Shown here piece by piece: positions 57,473 through 64,000 of a DNA stretch of 64,000 nt (position 1 is the first letter of the stretch; each line of letters begins with the position of its first letter). Source of the stretch: Mycolicibacterium helvum (GTDB taxonomy: Bacteria > Actinomycetota > Actinomycetes > Mycobacteriales > Mycobacteriaceae); assembly GCF_010731895.1 (NCBI RefSeq), contig NZ_AP022596.1, positions 186,001-250,000 on the forward strand. Direction: 5' to 3'. The notes below the pieces were generated by a model. That model made no database searches and was not told where the DNA came from. It saw nothing but the letters and a program-made list of their open reading frames with translations. The translations under genes and the position numbers were made by a program.

Positions 57473-58348
57473 ATGCACAGCAAGTACTACATCCCCGCCC
57501 GCAGTGCCGAGCTGCCCTTCACGGTCGACGTGACACCCCAGTCGGCAGGCTGGGCCGAATCCTCGTTGCAGGTGCTCGAACTCGACGATAGCCAAAGCGC
57601 CGAGCTGCACACCGGCAGCACCGAGGTGATGGTCCTGCCGCTGGCCGGCGGCGGCACCGTCGCATGTGGCGGTGAGACGTATCGGCTGTCGCGCCGCGAA
57701 TCGGTCTTCGACGGCCCCGCCGACATGGTGTACCTGGGCATCGATCAGGAGTACGTGGTCGCCGGCGAAGGCCGGTTCGCGATCTGCGGCGCCCGTGCTT
57801 CGCGGTCGTTCCCGAACCGCCGGGTGGCCGCTGCCGACGTCGCCGTCGAACTGCGCGGCGCGGGCAACTGCAGCCGTCAGGTACACAACTTCGGCACCGC
57901 AACCACATTCGAGGCCGACTCACTGATCGCCTGCGAGGTGATCACCCCCGGCGGCAACTGGTCGAGTTACCCCGCGCACAAGCACGAGGAGAACACCGAC
58001 GTCGAGACCCAGCTCGAGGAGATCTACTACTTCGAGATCGCCGACAGCCCGGCGGGCACGTCGGGGTTCGGCTATCACCGGGTATACGGCACGCGGGAGC
58101 GCCCGATCGAGGTGCTTGAAGAAGTCCGTTCCGGTGATGTCGTGCTGGTGCCGCACGGTTATCACGGCCCGTCGATAGCGGCACCCGGCCACCACATGTA
58201 CTACCTCAACGTGATGGCCGGTTCCGGCCCGAACCGGGCCTGGCTGATCTGCGACGACCCCGACCACACCTGGTTGCGCAACAGCTGGGAACACCAGGAG
58301 ATCGACCCCCGGTTGCCGATCGGCAGCCCGTCCGGGATAGGAGCCTGA
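57473..58348 (+). CDS. iolB: 5-deoxy-glucuronate isomerase
   Basis: 291 residues, a bicupin. YYIPARSAELPFTVDVTPQSAGW starts the family; the C-terminal cupin has the metal-site PAHKHEENTDVETQLEEIYYFEI and VLVPHGYHGPSIAAPGHHMYYLNVMAG. It converts 5-deoxy-glucuronate to 2-deoxy-5-keto-gluconate. The ATG lies three bases after the aldolase-like gene stop; iolD starts two bases after its own. Confidence 0.95.
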   Translation: MHSKYYIPARSAELPFTVDVTPQSAGWAESSLQVLELDDSQSAELHTGSTEVMVLPLAGGGTVACGGETYRLSRRESVFDGPADMVYLGIDQEYVVAGEGRFAICGARASRSFPNRRVAAADVAVELRGAGNCSRQVHNFGTATTFEADSLIACEVITPGGNWSSYPAHKHEENTDVETQLEEIYYFEIADSPAGTSGFGYHRVYGTRERPIEVLEEVRSGDVVLVPHGYHGPSIAAPGHHMYYLNVMAGSGPNRAWLICDDPDHTWLRNSWEHQEIDPRLPIGSPSGIGA

Positions 58349-58350
58349 CC

Positions 58351-60303
58351 GTGGTATCCACCGCACCCAAGGGTGGCGAGAAGCTCCCCGACGCCGAGGT
58401 CACCGTGCGACTCACGGTGGCCCAGGCCACCATTCGGTTCCTCGCCAATCAGTACATCGAACGCGACGGAGCACGCAGCAAGTTCTTCGCCGGGTGCCTC
58501 GGCATCTTCGGTCACGGGAACGTTGCCGGGCTCGGCCAGGCGCTACTGCAGGACGAAGTCGAGTCGCGCGAGGCCAGCCGCGAACCCGGCCTCAAGTACG
58601 TGCTGGGCCGCAACGAACAGGCGATGGTGCACACCGCAGTCGCCTACGCGCGGCAGAAGGACCGGCTCGAGGCCTGGGCCGTCACCGCCAGCGTCGGACC
58701 CGGCTCGACCAACATGCTGACCGGCGCCGCATTGGCGACCATCAACCGGCTCCCGGTGCTACTGCTGCCCGCCGACACATTCGCCACCCGGGCCAGCTCC
58801 CCCGTGCTGCAGGAACTCGAGCTACCGTCGTCCGGCGATGTGACCGTGAACGACGCGTTCAAGCCGCTGTCCCGCTACTTCGACCGGGTGTGGCGGCCCG
58901 AGCAACTGCCCGCCGCACTACTCGGTGCCATGCGCGTACTGACCGACCCCGTCGAAACCGGTGCGGCAACAGTGTCGATCCCCCAGGACGTCCAGGCGCA
59001 GGCCCACGACTGGCCCGAATCACTCTTCGCCGAACGCACCTGGCACATCGCTCGCCCCTTGCCGGAACGCTCGGTGATCACCCGCGCGGCCGAGATCATC
59101 GCGGCCGCAAGACAACCGCTGATCATCGCCGGCGGCGGTGTGCACTACTCCGAGGCCGAAAACGCGTTGGCCGCGCTCTGCGAGCAGACCGGTATTCCGG
59201 TCGCCGAAAGCCAGGCCGGCAAGGGTTCGCTGCGCTTCGACCATCCGCAGAACGTCGGCGCCGTCGGTTCCACCGGCACCACCGCCGCCAACACGCTGGC
59301 CGCCGACGCCGATGTGGTCATCGGGATCGGCACCCGCTACAGCGATTTCACCTCCGCGTCGCGCACCGCGTTCAACAACCCGCAGGTACGGTTCGTCAAC
59401 ATCAATGTGGCCTCGCTCGACTCCGTCAAACAGGGTGGTGTCAGCGTCGTCTCCGATGCGCGGGAGGCCATCGAGGAACTCGCGCCGGCGCTTGACGGCT
59501 ACCGCGTTAGCGACGAATATCGTGCCCGCATAACCGAACTCGCCCAGGGCTGGGAGGACACCGTGTCCTCGGTGTACGCCACCTCCGACGACGATACGGG
59601 GTTGACTCAGAACCAGGTCATCGGGCTGGTCAACACGCTCTCGGAGCCGGGCGATGTCGTCGTGTGCGCCGCTGGCTCGATGCCCGGGGATCTGCACAAG
59701 TTATGGCGCACCCGGGACCGCAAGGGCTACCACGTCGAGTACGGCTACTCCTGCATGGGTTATGAGATCGCCGGCGGCATCGGTGTGCGGATGGCCGCTC
59801 CCGACCGCGACGTGTTCATCATGGTCGGCGACGGCTCCTATCTGATGATGGCCACCGAGCTGGTGACCGCCGTACAGGAGGGCATCAAGGTCATTCCGGT
59901 CCTGGTCCAGAACCACGGATTCGCCTCCATAGGTGGCCTTTCCGAGTCGCTGGGTTCGCAGCGGTTCGGCACGTCCTACCGGTATCGCAGCGACGACGGG
60001 CGCCTCGACGGCGACAAACTGCCCGTCGACTTGGCCGCCAATGCCGCCAGCCTCGGAGCCGACGTCATCAAGGTGACCACGGCCGGCGAGTTCGCCGACG
60101 CCGTCAAGGCCGCCAAGGCCGCCGACCGTACCACCGTCATCCACGTGGAAACCGACCCGTTGATCTACGCGCCGGACAGCCAGTCCTGGTGGGATGTGCC
60201 GGTCAGCGAAGTCTCCAGCCTGGAGTCCACCCAGACCGCCTACCAACGCTACGCGGACTGGAAGAAAGTCCAACGCCCCCTGGTCAACCCGTCCGATCGC
60301 TAA
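58351..60303 (+). CDS. iolD: 3D-(3,5/4)-trihydroxycyclohexane-1,2-dione hydrolase
   Basis: 650 residues, a thiamine-diphosphate enzyme. The N-terminal domain has FGHGNVAGLGQAL and GRNEQAMVHTAVAYARQ with the catalytic glutamate; GAVGSTGTTAANTLA is the central domain; VGDGSYLMMATELVTAVQE holds the ThDP GDG...N region. It opens the inositol-derived ring to 5-deoxy-glucuronate. GTG start behind GGAGCC. Confidence 0.95.
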   Translation: MVSTAPKGGEKLPDAEVTVRLTVAQATIRFLANQYIERDGARSKFFAGCLGIFGHGNVAGLGQALLQDEVESREASREPGLKYVLGRNEQAMVHTAVAYARQKDRLEAWAVTASVGPGSTNMLTGAALATINRLPVLLLPADTFATRASSPVLQELELPSSGDVTVNDAFKPLSRYFDRVWRPEQLPAALLGAMRVLTDPVETGAATVSIPQDVQAQAHDWPESLFAERTWHIARPLPERSVITRAAEIIAAARQPLIIAGGGVHYSEAENALAALCEQTGIPVAESQAGKGSLRFDHPQNVGAVGSTGTTAANTLAADADVVIGIGTRYSDFTSASRTAFNNPQVRFVNINVASLDSVKQGGVSVVSDAREAIEELAPALDGYRVSDEYRARITELAQGWEDTVSSVYATSDDDTGLTQNQVIGLVNTLSEPGDVVVCAAGSMPGDLHKLWRTRDRKGYHVEYGYSCMGYEIAGGIGVRMAAPDRDVFIMVGDGSYLMMATELVTAVQEGIKVIPVLVQNHGFASIGGLSESLGSQRFGTSYRYRSDDGRLDGDKLPVDLAANAASLGADVIKVTTAGEFADAVKAAKAADRTTVIHVETDPLIYAPDSQSWWDVPVSEVSSLESTQTAYQRYADWKKVQRPLVNPSDR

Positions 60304-60313
60304 GAGGAACATC

Positions 60314-61216
60314 GTGAGCACCATTCTTGTCGGATCCGCCCCCGACTCATGGGGCGTGTGGTTCGCCGAAGATCCGCAGCAGACGCCCTACACCCGGTTC
60401 CTCGACGAGGTCGCCGCCTCGGGGTACCAGTGGATCGAGCTGGGGCCGTTCGGTTATCTGCCGACCGATCCCACACAGCTCGCCGAGGAGCTGGCGACCC
60501 GCAATCTGAAGCTGTCGGCGGGAACGGTGTTCGAGCATCTGCATCAGGATGACTCGTGGGAGGCGGTCTGGAAACAGATCGAGGACGTCGCGAAACTGAC
60601 TGCCGCCGTTGGCGGTAAGCATGTCGTGGTCATCCCGGAGATGTGGCGCGACCCGTCCTCGGGTGCGGTGTTGGAAGACCGGACCCTGACACCCGAACAG
60701 TGGCGCAAGAAGACCCGGGGCATGAACGAACTGGGTAAGGCGATGTTCGAGCAGTACGGGGTGCGTGCGCAGTACCACCCGCACGCCGACAGCCACGTCG
60801 ACACGCAAGCGAACGTTTACCGCTTCCTCGACGACACCGACGGCGAGTTCGTGAACCTTTGCCTGGACACCGGACACATCTCCTACTGCGGTGGCGACAA
60901 CATCGCCATCATCCGCCGAGCACCCGAGCGGATCGGCTACCTGCATCTCAAACAGGTCGACCCCGAAGTCCGGGCCAAGGTCGAGGCCGAGGACCTGCCG
61001 TTCGGCGAGGCCGTCAAACTCGGCGCGATGACCGAACCGCCGCGCGGAATCCCGGATATGCCATCACTTCTCGCCGAGATCGAGAAGCTCGGCATCGATG
61101 TGTTCGCGATCGTCGAGCAGGACATGTACCCGTGCGAGGTCGACGCTCCGCTGCCGATCGCCACCCGCACCCGCAACTACCTCGGATCCTGCGGTATCCC
61201 CGCAGTCCGCTTCTAG
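60314..61216 (+). CDS. iolE: Myo-inosose-2 dehydratase
   Basis: 300 residues. VGSAPDSWGVWFAEDPQQTPYTRFLDEV is the characteristic IolE entrance; metal ligands are probably in YHPHADSHVD, CLDTGHISYCGGDN and VEQDMYP. It dehydrates 2-keto-myo-inositol to the diketone used by IolD. I start at the GTG at 60314 after AAGAGGAAC; the longer open frame to 60194 overlaps iolD. Confidence 0.94.
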   Translation: MSTILVGSAPDSWGVWFAEDPQQTPYTRFLDEVAASGYQWIELGPFGYLPTDPTQLAEELATRNLKLSAGTVFEHLHQDDSWEAVWKQIEDVAKLTAAVGGKHVVVIPEMWRDPSSGAVLEDRTLTPEQWRKKTRGMNELGKAMFEQYGVRAQYHPHADSHVDTQANVYRFLDDTDGEFVNLCLDTGHISYCGGDNIAIIRRAPERIGYLHLKQVDPEVRAKVEAEDLPFGEAVKLGAMTEPPRGIPDMPSLLAEIEKLGIDVFAIVEQDMYPCEVDAPLPIATRTRNYLGSCGIPAVRF

Positions 61217-61234
61217 ATCAGGAGATTGAGAACC

Positions 61235-62266
61235 ATGTCTGACCTTCGTGTCGCCGTTCTCGGCGTCGGCGTCATGGGCGCCGACCACGTCGCCCGCATC
61301 CAGAACAAGATCTCCGGGGCCCGAGTGGCCGTCGTCAACGACTACCTCACCGAGAAGGCCGAGCAGATCGCCGCGGGTATCCCAGGCTGTCGGGTGATCG
61401 CCGATCCGCTCGACGCCATCGCCGACGCACAAGTCGACGCCGTCGTTCTCGCCACTCCCGGACCGACCCACGAGAAGCAGCTGCTCGCCTGCCTGGAACA
61501 CACCAAGCCGGTGCTGTGCGAAAAGCCGTTGACCACCGACGTGGAGACCGCACTCGAGGTCGTCCGCCGCGAGGCGCAACTATCCACCCGCCTTATCCAG
61601 GTGGGCTTCATGCGACGCTTCGACCACGAGTACGCCCAACTCAAAGCGCTGATCGATAGCGGCGACCTGGGCACCCCGCTGGTGCTGCATTGCGCGCACC
61701 GCAACCCGTCGGTGCCTCCGAGTTTCGATTCGGCGATGATCGTCAAGGACTCGCTGGTGCACGAGGTCGACGTCGCGCGGTTCCTGTTCGGCGAGGAGAT
61801 CACCTCCATTCAGATCATTAAGCCGGCCGCGAATCCGTCTGCGCCACATGGCGTCGCCGATCCTCAGATCGCCATCATGCGCACCGCAACGGGCAAGCAC
61901 ATTGACGTCGAGTTGTTCGTCACCACCGGTGTCGCCTACGAGGTCCGCACCGAACTGGTGGCCGAGCGGGGCAGTGCGATGATCGGCCTGGACGTTGGGC
62001 TGATCCGGAAGAGCTTCCCCGGCACCTGGGGTGGCCAGATCACCCCGGGCTTCCAGGAGCGTTTCGGACAGGCCTACGACTCGGAGGTCCAGCGTTGGGT
62101 GAACGCCGTACACAACGGCCGGTCGACCGGTGATTTCACCGACGGACCGACAGCATGGGACGGCTACGCGGCGGCGGCCGTGTGCGCGGCCGGAGTCGAG
62201 TCACTCGACAGTGGCGATCCGGTCGAGGTCACCATGGTTGACCGGCGGTCAGTGCCGAGGGCCTGA
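61235..62266 (+). CDS. iolG: Inositol 2-dehydrogenase-like oxidoreductase
   Basis: 343 residues, Gfo/Idh/MocA family. LRVAVLGVGVMGADHVARI is the Rossmann motif, VLCEKPLTTD the EKP catalytic lysine, and VKDSLVHEVDVARFLFGE the active-site D-x3-H region as in IolG. It oxidises myo-inositol to 2-keto-myo-inositol with NAD+. The ATG at 61235 is preceded by AGGAGA. A third dehydrogenase copy in the window, this one intact and in the iol operon. Its stop overlaps the remnant that follows. Confidence 0.9.
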   Translation: MSDLRVAVLGVGVMGADHVARIQNKISGARVAVVNDYLTEKAEQIAAGIPGCRVIADPLDAIADAQVDAVVLATPGPTHEKQLLACLEHTKPVLCEKPLTTDVETALEVVRREAQLSTRLIQVGFMRRFDHEYAQLKALIDSGDLGTPLVLHCAHRNPSVPPSFDSAMIVKDSLVHEVDVARFLFGEEITSIQIIKPAANPSAPHGVADPQIAIMRTATGKHIDVELFVTTGVAYEVRTELVAERGSAMIGLDVGLIRKSFPGTWGGQITPGFQERFGQAYDSEVQRWVNAVHNGRSTGDFTDGPTAWDGYAAAAVCAAGVESLDSGDPVEVTMVDRRSVPRA

Positions 62267-62460
62267 TGAAGATCACCCTGGATCCGACCCCGTTTCACCA
62301 TGACTATGAGCTCCTCGAATTCCCGCGGCTGGTAGCCGATCTGGGCTACGAGTACCTGCAACTGACACCGCACCGGGACTTCATCCCGTTCTTCAACTGG
62401 GACGAGTTCTTTTCCGGTCTCGCCGAAATCGGCTTCTACGACCGGCGCGCCACCGACTGA
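62266..62460 (+). pseudogene. Internally deleted iolH-like sugar isomerase remnant
   Basis: Only 64 residues remain of a family normally near 330. Residues 1-44 (MKITLDPTPFHHDYELLEF... to DFIPFFN) match the N terminus of IolH-like TIM-barrel isomerases, and residues from WDEFFSGLAEIGFYDR match a segment close to their C terminus. The middle is missing, and the frame ends soon after at RRATD. The junction FN/W may have arisen at short identity between FFN and VNW codons. The ATG still overlaps the iolG stop. It cannot fold into a barrel and is almost certainly inactive. The family comparison is from memory. Confidence 0.78.
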
Positions 62461-62471
62461 GTTCGCGCCCA

Positions 62472-62523
62472 GAGTGCACTTGTTGTACGGAGATTGCGGG
62501 TAGCGGCGTGAACAACTGCACTC
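62472..62523 (+). repeat. Imperfect inverted repeat at the end of the iol operon
   Basis: GAGTGCACTTGTT (62472-62484) and AACAACTGCACTC (62511-62523) pair at 12 of 13 positions across a 26-base loop; weaker symmetry (CGCGCC with GGCGCG) extends outward by eight bases. It begins 12 bases after the remnant stop. It may be a terminator. The shape also recalls a small palindromic element I believe is dispersed in mycobacterial genomes, which I could not check. Confidence 0.45.
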
Positions 62524-62599
62524 CCGGCGCGCCCTTGGCGGCGACGGCGCGACCACCCGCGCTCTACTCTGAGCGCACTGGGCGTGCCAAGATGCCTGA

Positions 62600-63319
62600 A
62601 TGGAGACCAGCTTTCCCGCCCCCGCAGGCCCGCTCCCGGCGTATCAGGTCAGGCCGACCGGGACGGGGCCGTGGCCCGGCGTCGTCATCGTGCACGACGC
62701 GATGGGTATGACGCGCGACGCCAAACGCATCACCAACCGATTCGCCGACAACGGCTACCTGTCGATCACGCCGGCGCTCTACCACCGCGGCAATCGGCTG
62801 CTGTGCGTCGTGCGCACGTTGCAGGCGTTCCGCAACGGCGAAGGGACCGCCGTCGACGATCTGCTCGCCGCTCGCGATCACCTGGCAGCTGATCCTCAAT
62901 GCACCGGAAAGATCGGCATCATCGGGTTCTGTATGGGCGGCGGATTCTGCCTGGTGCTCGGCCCGAGTGGGGCTTTCGACGCCTCGGCCCCGAACTATGG
63001 CGAATGGCCCAAAGACATTTCCAAGATCGCGAATTCATGCCCGACCGTCGCCAGCTACGGCGCCAAGGACCGCATGCTTCCCGGCGCGGCCGCCAAGCTC
63101 GACGGGATGCTCGCCGCCGGTGGCGTGACCCGAGACATCAAGGAATACGCAGGAGTCGGGCACTCCTTCATGAACCAATTCCCCACCCCGGGACCGTTGA
63201 AGGTCATCGAGCGCGTCGCGGGACTGGCCTACTCAGAACCCGAGGCCGAGGATGCCTGGCAACGCATCCTGGCGTTCTTCGGCGAACACCTCACCAGCGC
63301 CGAGTCAGCCGGTAGCTGA
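62600..63319 (+). CDS. Dienelactone hydrolase family protein
   Basis: 239 residues, alpha/beta hydrolase. The nucleophile cysteine is in IGFCMGGGFCL, the acid in SYGAKDRMLPG, and the histidine in VGHSFMNQF, the Cys-Asp-His triad of dienelactone hydrolases. VIVHDAMGMTRDAKR is the oxyanion region. The true substrate is often an ester or lactone other than dienelactone. The ATG at 62600 has only a weak ribosome site; a -10-like TACTCT is at 62565-62570. Confidence 0.88.
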   Translation: METSFPAPAGPLPAYQVRPTGTGPWPGVVIVHDAMGMTRDAKRITNRFADNGYLSITPALYHRGNRLLCVVRTLQAFRNGEGTAVDDLLAARDHLAADPQCTGKIGIIGFCMGGGFCLVLGPSGAFDASAPNYGEWPKDISKIANSCPTVASYGAKDRMLPGAAAKLDGMLAAGGVTRDIKEYAGVGHSFMNQFPTPGPLKVIERVAGLAYSEPEAEDAWQRILAFFGEHLTSAESAGS

Positions 63320-63340
63320 GTCGCAGGTGCACGCCGATGT

Positions 63341-64000
63341 CTAGCGGATAAAGATGGTGTCGATGAGCACGTAGGCAGCCACGGCGAAGACCAGGTAGGC
63401 GAACCAGTGCTGCAGGCGTCGGGTGTCGAGTCTGATGCCGAGATGGCCGGCGACCAACGAACCGACGATCGCGGTGCCGACGAACGCGCCGGTGATCGCC
63501 CAGTCGATGCTGCCCACGCTGACATGTGAGACGACCCCCGCCGCCGAGTTGACGACGATGATCAACAGCGAGGTGCCGATGGCGATGGGCATCTCCACTC
63601 CGAGCATCAGCACCAGCGCCGGAATGATCAGGAAGCCTCCGCCGACACCGAAGAGCCCGGTGAGCAGGCCGACGAGGAACCCGGCGGGAATGGATCTGGG
63701 GGCGCAGCGACGCCAATTGATTCCAGAATCGCCGACCTTGCACGCGGTGCCGGTGTCGCCGTTGTCTTGTAGCAGTCGGATCCCCGCGACCACCATCACC
63801 ACCGCGAAGCCGATCAGCAGGACCGATTGGGGCAGGTGTCTGCCGATGGCGGTACCCACGAAGGTGGCGGGGATGCCGGCTGCCGCGAAGATCGCGGCCA
63901 GCCGCCACTGCACTTGCCCGGCGCGAATCTTGGGCAGTGCGCCCACCGCCGAAGCAGTGCCGACCACGATGAGCGACATCGGAATGGCCTGATTGATTCC
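63341..64000 (-). CDS. TauE/SafE-family transporter (5' end outside the window)
   Basis: 220 residues are visible; the gene continues past the right edge. The reading frame upstream of the internal ATG at 63979 is open and reads GINQAIPMSLIVVG, a conserved piece of these transporters, so the true start is beyond the window. Several membrane segments are clear, for example AGFLVGLLTGLFGVGGGFLIIPALVLML with the family's glycine motif, and a final YLVFAVAAYVLIDTIFI. TauE/SafE proteins export sulfite or organosulfonates. It converges on the dienelactone-hydrolase gene with 21 bases between stops. Confidence 0.9.
   Translation of the reverse strand, partial: GINQAIPMSLIVVGTASAVGALPKIRAGQVQWRLAAIFAAAGIPATFVGTAIGRHLPQSVLLIGFAVVMVVAGIRLLQDNGDTGTACKVGDSGINWRRCAPRSIPAGFLVGLLTGLFGVGGGFLIIPALVLMLGVEMPIAIGTSLLIIVVNSAAGVVSHVSVGSIDWAITGAFVGTAIVGSLVAGHLGIRLDTRRLQHWFAYLVFAVAAYVLIDTIFIR

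Overview
The window reads as a chromosomal segment of a rapid-growing mycobacterium (Mycolicibacterium-like), with high GC and GTG, TTG and apparently leaderless starts. The strongest evidence is the gene order, which matches from memory the M. tuberculosis Rv2425c-Rv2455c backbone: VWA protein, MoxR ATPase, proA, a ribokinase, nadE, proB-obg-rpmA-rplU, rne, ndk, DUF4233, folC, valS, a saccharopine-dehydrogenase-like protein, rpfE, mobA and korB-korA. Taxonomy was not tested by any search.

Layout. 1-4811: VWA/MoxR and proA, an SDR-TetR pair with a candidate operator, and a ribokinase. 4818-9282: an amine-catabolism-like operon (permease, aminobutyraldehyde-type dehydrogenase, FAD amine oxidase). 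9484-15033: a compact operon of TetR regulator, GT1 glycosyltransferase, maltokinase/glucosamine-kinase-like enzyme, double-SIS protein and UDP-sugar pyrophosphorylase, which looks like a sugar-activation and glycosylation module. 15048-34745: core genes (nadE, sirtuin, proB, obg, rpmA, rplU, rne, ndk, folC, valS and others). 34768-41560: an FAD monooxygenase, two rpf genes with a long regulatory leader, mobA and korAB.

41829-62460 is an accessory catabolic region for inositol and related cyclitols. The first half has a PfkB kinase, a LacI regulator, a PhyH dioxygenase, a frameshifted Gfo/Idh/MocA dehydrogenase, an IolE-like TIM-barrel protein and a second dehydrogenase. The second half has a sugar ABC transporter, a TIM-barrel isomerase, a GntR regulator (probable IolR), iolC, a Cgl0158-type aldolase-like protein, iolB, iolD, iolE, an iolG-type dehydrogenase and an internally deleted iolH-like remnant. 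The two halves are separated by an AT-richer gene (48890-50866) for a large protein with a HEPN-like R-x4-H motif, a candidate defence gene of no family I recognise. A 22-bp element, identical at 20 positions, lies in both divergent promoter regions of the inositol locus and probably ties transporter and catabolic genes to one regulator. The window ends with a dienelactone-hydrolase-like enzyme and a TauE/SafE transporter cut by the edge.

No tRNA, rRNA, CRISPR array or insertion sequence was seen.
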